Source of the DNA: JBDTMC01 sp039934475
GTDB taxonomy: Bacteria; Acidobacteriota; Terriglobia; Bryobacterales; Bryobacteraceae
DNA: 7,617 bases
Assembly (NCBI GenBank): GCA_039934475.1
Contig: JBDTMC010000385.1
Location: 1-7,617, forward strand
Reading direction: 5' to 3'
Part shown: positions 1 to 6,701 of the stretch, one piece after another
Layout: each line of letters opens with the position of its first letter
How positions within the stretch are numbered: position 1 is the stretch's first letter
Made by a program: the position numbers and the translations under genes
Notes under the pieces: model-generated
Told to the model about the DNA's origin: nothing
What the model saw: only the letters and a program-made list of their open reading frames with translations
Databases searched by the model: none

Positions 1-600
1 TGCTGCCAGGCCATTGGCGCGGAATTCCTGGTGGCCCATCCGGGCAGTTACAAAGGACAGACTCCGGCGGAGGCGATTGCCGTACTGGTGGACTCGTTCG
101 AAGAAGCCGCTCGCGGGTTGGAATCGCAATCGTTCACCCTGCTGTGGGAAAACACCGCTGGCGCCGGCAACGCCCTGGGCGGTGTGTTTGAGGAGCTCGC
201 CGAGATCGCGACGCGAACTCAAGCCCGCGCGCCCTTCGGCATTGGTTACTGCATCGACACCTGTCACTGCCTGGTGTCGGGCTACGACGTCGCCACCGCG
301 GAAGGCCTCACCGGCGTGGTCAAACAAATGGAAACCGTACTTGGCATTGACCACGTGAAAGTCATCCACGCCAACGATTCCAAGGGCAGCCGCGGCAGCC
401 ATCTTGACCGCCACGCTAACATCGGAGAAGGATTCATTGGCGAGGAAGGCTTCGGCCGCATCCTGACGCATCCCAAGCTGCGTACAAAACCGTTTATCCT
501 GGAAACCCCGGTGGACGTCGAAGGCGACGACCTCCGAAACATTGAAGCATTGAAAAGGTTATGCCGGAAAAGCCGTACGATCACCAAGAAATCGAACTGA
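1..600 (+). CDS. nfo: Endonuclease IV (AP endonuclease), 5'-truncated by the window edge
   Basis: This metal-dependent endonuclease cuts DNA 5' of abasic sites in base excision repair and acts in the cytoplasm on chromosomal DNA. The reading frame is open from base 1, so the gene begins upstream; the GTG at 31 is internal. About 199 residues are visible, against roughly 280 for the family. Counting from the first codon, the zinc ligands of the TIM-barrel family appear in order: His13 (AHPGS), Glu50 (ENTAG), Asp86 and His89 (DTCH), His123 (IHAND), Asp136 and His138 (DRH) and Glu168 (LETP). The first histidine of the family should lie beyond the edge. The conserved fold ends near NIEALKRL, and the last dozen residues (CRKSRTITKKSN) are a basic tail. 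That tail is encoded mostly within the 40-base overlap with leuS, so it is probably a by-product of the overlap. Family assignment is secure. Confidence 0.96.
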   Translation, partial: CCQAIGAEFLVAHPGSYKGQTPAEAIAVLVDSFEEAARGLESQSFTLLWENTAGAGNALGGVFEELAEIATRTQARAPFGIGYCIDTCHCLVSGYDVATAEGLTGVVKQMETVLGIDHVKVIHANDSKGSRGSHLDRHANIGEGFIGEEGFGRILTHPKLRTKPFILETPVDVEGDDLRNIEALKRLCRKSRTITKKSN

Positions 601-3008
601 AGTGGAGCGCCCGCTGGAAGGACGATCCGACGCTGTATCGCGCCGTAGACGACGGCTCGCGTCCGCGCTACTACGTGCTTGAGATGCTGCCCTATCCCAG
701 CGGCCGGCTGCACATGGGACACGTCCGCAACTACTCCATCGGCGACGCCCTGGCGCGTTATCAATGGATGCGCGGCTACGATGTGTTGCACCCGATGGGC
801 TGGGACGCCTTCGGACTTCCGGCTGAGAACGCGGCCATCAGCCGCAACACGCACCCGCGCACGTGGACGATGGAGAACATCGCCCATATGAAGAAGCAGC
901 TCGACCGCATGGGCTTCGCCTATGACTGGGATCGCGAAGTCTCCACCTGCGAACCGGAATACTATCGCTGGAACCAGTGGTTCTTCTTGAAAATGTTGGA
1001 GCGCGGGCTGGCATACCGCAAGAATTCGCTCGTCAACTGGTGTCCGGAATGCGCCACCGTGCTGGCCAATGAGCAGGTGGTGAACGGCTGCTGTTGGCGT
1101 CATGAAACCACGCCCGTGGAACAGCGCCAGTTGGAGCAGTGGTTCTTCCGCACGACTGCCTACACGCAGGAATACCTGGATGACATGAAGCTGCTGGAGG
1201 GTCACTGGCCGGAGCGCGTGATCACCATGCAGCGGAACTGGATTGGCCGGAGCGAAGGCACCGAAGCCGACTTCGCGATGGAGGGTTCCGCCGACAGGAT
1301 TCGCGTATTCACCACACGCGTGGATACCATCTACGGCGCCACTTGCCTGATCCTCGCGCCGGAGCATCGTAAGTCGTCAGAACTCTGCGACACCGCCGAC
1401 CTGGCGGCGCAATTGAAAGCCATGGTGGACGACCAGAGCCGCAAGGATCCGGAGAACCTCGAAAAGGCCGGCTTCTTCACCGGGCACTACGCCACCAATC
1501 CCTATAGCGGCCAGCGCACCCCCATTTGGGTGGGCAACTTCGTACTGATGGGCTACGGCACTGGCGCCATCATGGCCGTGCCGGCGCACGATGAACGCGA
1601 CTTCGAATTCTGCCGCAAGTATGGGATCGCGGTGCGTCCGGTGATCCGTCCCGTGGATGGCGCGCTTGCCGACGGCGAGACCATGGCCGCCCCGTTCGAA
1701 GAGTACGGCATCGTTGAAGACTCGGGCGAATGGTCAGGCCTGGCGAGCGCCGTGGCCCGCAAGCAGATGAGCCAAAGGGCCGACGATGAAGGCTTTGGCA
1801 AGGCGGCCATCACGTATCGTTTGAAGGATTGGGGCGTCTCGCGCCAGCGCTACTGGGGCACGCCGATTCCCGTCATCCACTGCAAGAGCTGCGGGGTGGT
1901 TCCGGTTCCGGAAAAGGATTTGCCGGTAGTGCTGCCGTTGAATGTCGAGGTGACGGGAAAGGGCAGTTCGCCGCTGGCTAACGTTCCCGAGTTCGTCAAC
2001 GTCGATTGCCCGAAGTGCGGTGAACCGGGGCGGCGTGAAACGGATACGATGGACACGTTCGTCGATTCCTCCTGGTACTTCTTCCGCTACGTCGATCATG
2101 CCAATGCCACGATGCCCTTCGATGCGGCAAAAGTGGCGCCATGGTTTCCCGTGGATCAGTACATCGGCGGCGTCACCCACGCGATTCTCCACCTCTTGTA
2201 CTCGCGCTTCTGGTGCCGCGTCATGCGCGATCTGGGCATGGTTTCGTTCGCCGAGCCTTTCAAGAATCTATTCACGCAAGGCATGGTTCAGTTGAATGGA
2301 CAAACCATGTCGAAATCGAAAGGCAACATCGTCGATCCCGACGAGATGACGCAGAAGTTCGGCGCAGACACCTGCCGCTTGTTCGTTCTGTTCGCCGCGC
2401 CGCCGGAAAAAGACATGGACTGGAACGAGTCCAGTGTGGAAGGCCAATATCGTTTCCTGAGCCGTGTCTACCGCTTTGTGACGCGCAATATCGACGTGGT
2501 GAATGAGGGCAATCCGGACGCCGACCGCAAAGCGCTGCGAAAGATCCACCAGACAATCGCCAAGGTTACGGCGGACTTCGACAACCGCTGGCACTTCAAC
2601 ACGTCCATCGCCGCGTTGATGGAATTGACGAATGAGCTTTACAGCCTGGAAGCGAGCCTATCAACGGACGTGCGCCGCCAGGCGATGGAAACGCTGGTCC
2701 TGATGTTGGGACCATTCGCCCCTTACGCTTCGCAGGAGATGTGGGAGCAAATGGGCCGCGCTGGCGCCATCATCCGGCAAACGTGGCCGGTGTCGGACCC
2801 CGATCTGGCACGCGAGGACTCCATTGAAGTGCCGGTGCAGATCAACGGCAAAGTGCGTTCACGCGTGACCGTGGCCCTCGGGCTCTCTAAGGATGACCTG
2901 GAGAAGGTTGCCCTGGCCGACGAGAAGGTGGTTGCGATGCTGGACGGCAAGCAGATCGTGAAGATTGTTGTGCTGCCGGACCGCCTGGTTAATATCGTCG
3001 TGAGGTAA
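561..3008 (+). CDS. leuS: Leucyl-tRNA synthetase, complete
   Basis: This cytoplasmic class I synthetase attaches leucine to tRNA-Leu and hydrolyses mischarged tRNA in an editing domain. The 815 residues fit the bacterial length. The HIGH motif is HMGH at 51-54 and the KMSKS motif is TMSKS at 582-586. A first zinc module is visible as CPEC (161-164) plus CWRH (178-181); the His in the last position matches what I recall of the Thermus enzyme. The CP1 editing domain shows TTRVDT (251-256) and AHDERD (342-347). A second CxxC pair (CKSC, then CPKC) precedes DTMDTFVDSSWYFFRY, which is diagnostic of LeuRS. The anticodon-binding domain and the small C-terminal domain (VQINGKVRSRV to LVNIVV) are intact. 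The ATG at 561 is favoured because YDHQEIELKW, the family's N-terminal signature, begins at residue 6. Its Shine-Dalgarno is poor (AGG only 2 bases upstream), so translation may be coupled to nfo, which it overlaps by 40 bases. Confidence 0.99.
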   Translation: MPEKPYDHQEIELKWSARWKDDPTLYRAVDDGSRPRYYVLEMLPYPSGRLHMGHVRNYSIGDALARYQWMRGYDVLHPMGWDAFGLPAENAAISRNTHPRTWTMENIAHMKKQLDRMGFAYDWDREVSTCEPEYYRWNQWFFLKMLERGLAYRKNSLVNWCPECATVLANEQVVNGCCWRHETTPVEQRQLEQWFFRTTAYTQEYLDDMKLLEGHWPERVITMQRNWIGRSEGTEADFAMEGSADRIRVFTTRVDTIYGATCLILAPEHRKSSELCDTADLAAQLKAMVDDQSRKDPENLEKAGFFTGHYATNPYSGQRTPIWVGNFVLMGYGTGAIMAVPAHDERDFEFCRKYGIAVRPVIRPVDGALADGETMAAPFEEYGIVEDSGEWSGLASAVARKQMSQRADDEGFGKAAITYRLKDWGVSRQRYWGTPIPVIHCKSCGVVPVPEKDLPVVLPLNVEVTGKGSSPLANVPEFVNVDCPKCGEPGRRETDTMDTFVDSSWYFFRYVDHANATMPFDAAKVAPWFPVDQYIGGVTHAILHLLYSRFWCRVMRDLGMVSFAEPFKNLFTQGMVQLNGQTMSKSKGNIVDPDEMTQKFGADTCRLFVLFAAPPEKDMDWNESSVEGQYRFLSRVYRFVTRNIDVVNEGNPDADRKALRKIHQTIAKVTADFDNRWHFNTSIAALMELTNELYSLEASLSTDVRRQAMETLVLMLGPFAPYASQEMWEQMGRAGAIIRQTWPVSDPDLAREDSIEVPVQINGKVRSRVTVALGLSKDDLEKVALADEKVVAMLDGKQIVKIVVLPDRLVNIVVR

Positions 3009-3051
3009 GGGACGCGTTCAAACGTCCAGGCCGGCGCGATCCCATCCGGCC
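3009..3051. terminator. Two short inverted repeats after leuS, possible weak terminator
   Basis: Just after the leuS stop there is a 5-base stem (GGACG 3010-3014 with CGTCC 3023-3027), followed by a 6-base GC stem (GGCCGG 3029-3034 with CCGGCC 3046-3051). Neither is followed by a run of T on the plus strand. Both overlap the 3' end of the converging DUF5996 gene, so the second stem may simply be coding sequence. A transcription end is expected between two converging genes, but this is weak evidence for one. Confidence 0.22.
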
Positions 3052-3905
3052 AGACGAGATCCTACATCGTACGTGCTCTCCAGGAAATCGTATAACGATT
3101 GCTCAGGAGACTCCGCGCTACGCATGTCGTCGTACATTAGAACGAATTCCGACAACTGCGCGTTCCAGCCTGCCGCCGCGGGCCGTATGAGCTGACTCTG
3201 GATACCGGGCGGTTGAGGCACGGTGTAGGAATAAAATGCCGGGCCATCGAAGGAGCCGCCACCGGGCCAAAAGCCCGCACTGCACACCTCGTGCGAATAG
3301 GCGGGGCCGCTGATTGCTCCCTTGCGCGGCGGCGCAGGGCGCCCGGAAAAGCGCGTGCACGCCAGGTCGAAACTACCCCAATAGAAGTGAACCGGGCTGC
3401 ATTTGCCTAAGAATTTCGCGCGGAACTGCTCGAACACTTTGCCGCTTGAGACCAGGATCCGCCAGAAGCGCTCGGCATACTCGGCATCATAAGAGCAGTT
3501 GGTAGTATCGAGGTGGAACGGCACGGCATCCGCGACCTCCTGAGGCTTGGCGTTGATTTGCACGGAAATGCCCAGCAACGCCAGAATTTCGAAGATGCCG
3601 TTGTAGAAGTCGGCCACGGACTCGGCATGCAGCGGCTTCGCGACACTGGCGCCTTCGCTGGTGGAGACGGTGAGTTGGCGCCGCTGAAAGTCGAACTGGA
3701 TTTCGAAGATGCCCTCGGGATAAGGGACCGGCCCGGTGGTTAGCCCCCGCGAGTTGACGTAGAGAGTAACGTGCCACCAATGATTCAAGGGTGGGGACAA
3801 GGCCATCCGGATTTTCCCGACGATCTGCGTCCACATGTGAAGGGTACGGTAAGTATCCTGCCACTCGTGGAAAGGGAGCGGCGGCCAGCGATCCGAGTGA
3901 GTCAT
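3018..3905 (-). CDS. DUF5996 family protein of unknown function
   Basis: The product is about 295 residues and matches, from memory, the uncharacterised DUF5996 family along its whole length. Signature stretches are WPPLPFHEWQDTYRTLHMWTQ near the N-terminus, SPPLNHWWHVTLYV, GLTTGPVPYP, the central FLGKCSPVHFYWGSFDLA, and a C-terminal FLESTYDVGSRLAGWDR. It is rich in aromatic residues and His. No signal peptide or membrane segment is visible, so it is probably cytoplasmic. No reaction or partner is known to me, and none is invented here. I chose the ATG at 3905 (MTHSDRWPPL) because the conserved region begins a few residues later; a GTG at 3929 would add eight residues (VFSARLSS) that look non-conserved. 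GAG lies 4 bases before the ATG, a weak ribosome site. It converges on leuS with a 9-base gap. Family call is confident, function unknown. Confidence 0.88.
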   Translation of the reverse strand: MTHSDRWPPLPFHEWQDTYRTLHMWTQIVGKIRMALSPPLNHWWHVTLYVNSRGLTTGPVPYPEGIFEIQFDFQRRQLTVSTSEGASVAKPLHAESVADFYNGIFEILALLGISVQINAKPQEVADAVPFHLDTTNCSYDAEYAERFWRILVSSGKVFEQFRAKFLGKCSPVHFYWGSFDLACTRFSGRPAPPRKGAISGPAYSHEVCSAGFWPGGGSFDGPAFYSYTVPQPPGIQSQLIRPAAAGWNAQLSEFVLMYDDMRSAESPEQSLYDFLESTYDVGSRLAGWDRAGLDV

Positions 3906-3967
3906 GCTGCTCAGTCTCGCAGAAAACACCAGCCGCCCGCTACCCTGGTGCCGTCAGGAAACGGTTC

Positions 3968-4201
3968 TCACTGCCGCTTCCCAATGAACCCCGCCGTAAG
4001 CGATTTCCATCGGACTGTCCGCCAGATCGACACATGATGAATGTCTCTGAACTCGGGCGCAGGTTCCTGAAGATACACTGCCTCCCCGAAGGAACCGAGC
4101 AGCCGGTTGGTATCAGAACCTTCACGACGCCAGCAGCAGTCGTCTAGCTTCTCGAAGTACTGCCTTTCATGATCGCGTAAAATAGCAGTTCGCACCCCCA
4201 C
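3968..4201 (-). pseudogene. Doubtful small ORF or remnant of a decayed gene
   Basis: A 77-codon frame opens with GTG at 4201 and ends 62 bases before the DUF5996 start, on the same strand. I do not recognise the product. Its middle part (RQYFEKLDDCCWRREGSD, then EAVYLQEPAPEFRDIHH) has protein-like composition. A second minus-strand frame, open from 4269 to 4147, reads KWYFDELELWGCELLFYAIM and also looks protein-like. It hits a TAG at 4146-4144 close to where the first frame becomes convincing. Joining the two would need a frameshift near 4150-4175, and the upstream part begins right after an in-frame TAG (4272-4270) with no start codon. This pattern suggests a truncated, frameshifted remnant, but a chance open frame is possible. 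No good ribosome site was seen. Confidence 0.25.
4062..4120. repeat. Cluster of GGTTC/GAACC inverted repeats
   Basis: Within 59 bases of the divergent spacer the words alternate: GGTTCCT (4062-4068), AGGAACC (4090-4096), CGGTT (4104-4108) and GAACC (4116-4120). The first two form a 7-base inverted repeat with a 21-base loop. AACCG (4093-4097) can instead pair with CGGTT (4104-4108) over a 6-base loop, and GGTT (4105-4108) can pair with the last AACC. The pairings are mutually exclusive. This could be an operator region, alternative RNA folds, or chance. No known binding consensus was matched. Confidence 0.3.
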
Positions 4202-4241
4202 AGCTCCAACTCGTCAAAATACCATTTCGCAGTTCCGCGAT

Positions 4242-4769
4242 ATGGGGCAAACTCCGAACATGCACGACCCTAACTCATCCAAGCGACGCGCGGCCGCCCG
4301 CGCCGGCGCGTCGATCGTTCTCATGGCGGCGGCGCTGGCGTCCGCCGGAGACACAGGCGCGCCAGTGCCCTTCCCCTCGGAGTATCGCAAATGGGCTGTG
4401 GTGAGAAGCCTGGTGGTGGGTCCGGAGAGCAAATTTTTCGCCGTCAACGGCGGGTTCCATCACTACTACGCAAACGACGAGGCCATGCAGGGCTTTCGCA
4501 CTGGCCATTTCCCTGAGGGTTCGGTGGTGGTGGACGAACGACTGGAAATGCGCCAGGAAGGCGGCTCCACTTTCGAAGGATCGCGGAAAAGCGTGGCCGT
4601 GATGACTAAAGAGGCCGAACACTACCAGAGCACCGGAGGCTGGGGATTCGACGTGTTTGCCGGAGAGGAACGCGCACAAGGCGCTCCCGGCGAAGTCCGG
4701 GCGGCCTGCTTCTCCTGCCATAGCCAGCGCAAAGAGCACGACTTCGTGTTCAGTGGATTCCGTAAGTGA
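4242..4769 (+). CDS. Cytochrome P460 family protein, exported, with C-terminal c-type heme site
   Basis: The 175-residue product has an export signal: a basic n-region (KRRAAAR, 14-20), a hydrophobic stretch (ASIVLMAAALASA, 23-35) and a likely cleavage after ASA at 35. The mature part follows the cytochrome P460 family pattern: YRKW (48-51), GFHHYYAN (71-78), FRTGHFPEGSVVV (85-97), TGGWGFDVFAG (131-141) and a C-terminal CFSCH heme c site (156-160). Characterised relatives oxidise hydroxylamine with NO or bind NO in the periplasm; this protein's substrate cannot be read from the sequence. At 97-99 (VDE) I expected a lysine, as many relatives have VKE there, so the lysine-heme cross-link of true P460 may be absent, as in cytochrome c'-beta. 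The start is uncertain: ATG at 4242 or 4260, neither with a good ribosome site, and both keep the signal peptide. It lies 44 bases before the kinase gene and may share its transcript. Confidence 0.88.
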   Translation: MGQTPNMHDPNSSKRRAAARAGASIVLMAAALASAGDTGAPVPFPSEYRKWAVVRSLVVGPESKFFAVNGGFHHYYANDEAMQGFRTGHFPEGSVVVDERLEMRQEGGSTFEGSRKSVAVMTKEAEHYQSTGGWGFDVFAGEERAQGAPGEVRAACFSCHSQRKEHDFVFSGFRK

Positions 4770-4784
4770 ACCCGCCGGACCTGA

Positions 4785-4790
4785 TATAAA
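4785..4790 (+). promoter_or_regulatory. Possible -10 element before the kinase gene
   Basis: TATAAA sits 23 bases before the kinase ATG, in an AT-rich island (GATATAAATATGG) inside otherwise GC-rich DNA between the cytochrome and kinase genes. No clear -35 box lies 16-18 bases upstream. It could give the kinase/regulator pair its own start within the operon, but the leader would be very short, so this is tentative. Confidence 0.2.
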
Positions 4791-4813
4791 TATGGTTCGA
4801 ACTGCGGCGGACG

Positions 4814-5956
4814 ATGGAAGTCACCTCGAGGCGCAAACTCCACCGGTATCTGGCGTACTTCCTCGCCTGGACCGCCTTCGGCCTCTTCAATTTCAGCCGT
4901 GAGCTGACGAGACGGCTCTATTGGCATGAGCCGACACGCTGGGTAGAGACGCTGACCTCGTGGATGGTGGGCGTCTACCTCACGGCCGCGCTCACCCCGG
5001 CTGTGCTATGGTTCGGCCGGCGGTGGCCCATCGATGGGCAGAACTGGCGCACCCGTGTGCCCCTTCATCTCGCGCTCAGCATTGTCTTCTCGGCGGTGGA
5101 ACTGGCGGTAGAGACAGTGGCATTCCTGCAACTTGGCCTGCTCGAGTCATTGATGAAGCACTCCTTCCTCATCGGCTTCCCGCTGTTAGTAGTCGCTGGA
5201 TTTCATGAAAACATTATCACTTACTGGGCCATCTTAGGCATCCAGTCGGGCTTCCATTACTACCGCGGATTTCAGGAGCGCGAGTTGCATGCCTCGGAAC
5301 TCAAGGCGAAGCTGGTGCGGGCGCAGTTGAGTGCCCTCAAAATGCAGCTTCAGCCGCATTTTCTGTTCAACACGCTGAACGCCATCATGGTGTTAGTCCG
5401 GCAACAGCGCGGCCGTCAGGCCGAAGAGATGCTGGCACGACTTAGTGACCTGCTGCGCTGCGTCCTGGAGGACGTCGAAACACAACTGATACCGCTACGG
5501 AAGGAGTTGGAGTATCTGCGGTTGTATCTGTCCATCGAGCAAGTTCGTTTTCAGGATCGCCTCAGTATTGAGATATCTGCCGACGATCAAGCCCTGGAGG
5601 CCGCCGTCCCGCATATGGCTCTGCAGCCGATTGTCGAAAATGCCGTGCGCCATGGCATCGGCCGCGTTGCCGCCGCGGGCACAATTCGCATCTCCGCTTC
5701 CCACACTGACCACAACCTTGTGATCCGCGTGGCGGACGACGGCCCCGGCCTTGGCTCCGGCGATCTGGTTGGTGGCACCGGAATCGGCCTCGCCAACACG
5801 CGGTCGCGCCTGCACCAACTCTACGGCGATGCGGCGAATTTGAAGGTGGAAAACGGAGAGCGGGGCGTGATTGCCACTCTCACGTTGCCTTACTGTCCGG
5901 CCGATGAAATTCCGGAGACCGACACCCATGCCTTTGACAGTTCTGATCGTGGATGA
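4814..5956 (+). CDS. LytS/YehU-type membrane sensor histidine kinase
   Basis: The 380-residue kinase is the sensor of a two-component system and passes phosphate to the regulator encoded next. The N-terminal half has about four membrane helices (roughly 11-27, 49-68, 83-107 and 118-146) with short loops and no recognisable extracellular or PAS/GAF sensor domain, so the signal is unknown. A helical linker (155-178) leads to the His_kinase domain, with the phospho-acceptor in QLQPHFLFNTLNA (His182). The ATPase domain shows the N box LQPIVENAVRHG (270-281, Asn276), the G1 box DDGPGLG (308-314) and the G2 box GTGIGLANTR (321-330). All catalytic motifs are present, so it should be active. The ATG at 4814 places the first helix near the N-terminus; GGCGG upstream is a weak ribosome site. 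Its 3' end overlaps the regulator by 29 bases, which implies co-translation. Confidence 0.95.
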   Translation: MEVTSRRKLHRYLAYFLAWTAFGLFNFSRELTRRLYWHEPTRWVETLTSWMVGVYLTAALTPAVLWFGRRWPIDGQNWRTRVPLHLALSIVFSAVELAVETVAFLQLGLLESLMKHSFLIGFPLLVVAGFHENIITYWAILGIQSGFHYYRGFQERELHASELKAKLVRAQLSALKMQLQPHFLFNTLNAIMVLVRQQRGRQAEEMLARLSDLLRCVLEDVETQLIPLRKELEYLRLYLSIEQVRFQDRLSIEISADDQALEAAVPHMALQPIVENAVRHGIGRVAAAGTIRISASHTDHNLVIRVADDGPGLGSGDLVGGTGIGLANTRSRLHQLYGDAANLKVENGERGVIATLTLPYCPADEIPETDTHAFDSSDRG

Positions 5957-6695
5957 TGAACCGCTGGCGCGGGAGGGCCTGCGCATGCTGCTGGCGGAAG
6001 ATGCCGAAATCGGCGCCGTTCACGAAGCGAAGAACGGCAGGGAGGCCCTTCAGCGTATCCGCGACGGGCAGCCCGACTTGGTATTGCTTGACGTGCAGAT
6101 GCCGGAGATTGACGGGTTTGCGGTGGTCAATGAAATCGGCCCGGAACAAATGCCGGCCGTCCTGTTCGTCACCGCACATGACCAGTACGCGATTCGCGCC
6201 TTCGAGATCAACGCAATCGACTACCTTCTAAAGCCTGTCACGGCGGAACGCTTCGTGCAATCGCTGGCGAGGGCCAAGGCCAGGCTGCGTACCCGCGAAC
6301 CGCAGCAAGAGAGCCGCCAGATTCTCTCCCTACTGGAAACCATCGCTTCCCCGCCCCGCTACTTGAAGCGGATGGCGGTGCAATCCGCGGGCAAGACTTC
6401 TTTCATCGGCGTCGAAGATGTGGACTGGATTCGGGCGGCCGAGAACTACGTGGAACTGCACGTGGCACAAGCCACCCATCTACTCCACGTGGCAATGAAT
6501 ACGATGGAGAAGTCCCTCGATCCAGAGACCTTCGTCCGCATTCACCGCTCCTTCATCGTCAATGTGCGCCGCGTGAAGGAGATCCAAACCGCCAGCCATG
6601 GCGAGTATGTGCTGCTGTTACACAGCGGCGTAAGGTTGCAATCGGGCCGGACGTATCACGAACGGATCAAGGCGCTGATGGCCAACCCGTTCTAG
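5928..6695 (+). CDS. LytTR family response regulator
   Basis: This 255-residue cytoplasmic transcription regulator is the expected partner of the upstream kinase. The receiver domain (about 3-120) has the acidic pair Asp9-Asp10, the phospho-acceptor Asp55 in LLDVQMPEIDG, Thr82 and Lys102 in LLKP, so phosphorylation should work. After a linker (about 122-143) comes a LytTR DNA-binding domain (about 145-252), marked by VEDVDWIRAAENYVELH, the typical FVRIHRSFIVNVRRVKEI and a late LQSGRTYHERIK. I chose the ATG at 5928 because the receiver begins at once (MPLTVLIVDDEP) and GGAG lies 10 bases upstream; the frame extends to a TTG at 5871, but that adds 19 residues with no domain match. It ends 6 bases from the converging cytochrome/toroid gene. 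Target genes are not identifiable here. Confidence 0.96.
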   Translation: MPLTVLIVDDEPLAREGLRMLLAEDAEIGAVHEAKNGREALQRIRDGQPDLVLLDVQMPEIDGFAVVNEIGPEQMPAVLFVTAHDQYAIRAFEINAIDYLLKPVTAERFVQSLARAKARLRTREPQQESRQILSLLETIASPPRYLKRMAVQSAGKTSFIGVEDVDWIRAAENYVELHVAQATHLLHVAMNTMEKSLDPETFVRIHRSFIVNVRRVKEIQTASHGEYVLLLHSGVRLQSGRTYHERIKALMANPF

Positions 6696-6701
6696 GGACG
6701 G

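Larger units (their letters stand above)
3906..4241. other. Divergent intergenic region, about 336 bases
   Basis: This spacer separates the minus-strand DUF5996 gene from the plus-strand cytochrome gene and should carry promoters for both. It looks somewhat less GC-rich than the flanking genes. The only -10-like string I can point to on the plus strand is TAAAAT at 4178-4183, without a convincing -35 at the right distance. No riboswitch, tRNA or terminator with a T-run was recognised. Its other contents, the doubtful small ORF and an inverted repeat cluster, are listed separately. Confidence 0.5.

Noticed and set aside
111..115. In the heme-toroid protein (residues 111-115), DFDTD considered as the DxDD motif of a terpene cyclase
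   Set aside because: The spacing is D-x-D-x-D and it follows a QW-like repeat rather than sitting in the cyclase catalytic context, so it is not taken as evidence for cyclisation. The numbers here are residues from the right edge, not bases.
541..560. A T-box or other leader controlling leuS
   Set aside because: leuS begins inside nfo, leaving no room for a T-box leader, and no specifier stem or T-box sequence is visible.
282..1367. A 361-codon open frame on the minus strand opposite nfo and leuS
   Set aside because: It lies entirely antisense to two securely identified genes, has no recognisable domain, and such frames are common opposite GC-rich coding sequence.
3771..4147. Plus-strand frames of 88 and 118 codons crossing the DUF5996 start and the spacer
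   Set aside because: Much of each is antisense to DUF5996, the composition is arginine/serine/proline-rich as in shadow frames, and there is no domain or ribosome site.
4275..4739. A 154-codon minus-strand frame opposite the cytochrome gene
   Set aside because: The plus strand carries a signal peptide, P460 family motifs and a heme site, so the minus frame is a shadow.
5871..5927. Upstream TTG start for the response regulator
   Set aside because: The added 19 residues match no receiver domain and lie wholly inside the kinase gene; the ATG at 5928 has a GGAG and starts directly at the receiver.
5495..5986. A 163-codon minus-strand frame opposite the kinase and regulator
   Set aside because: It is antisense to the catalytic domain of the kinase, whose motifs are all intact; the translation resembles no protein family.
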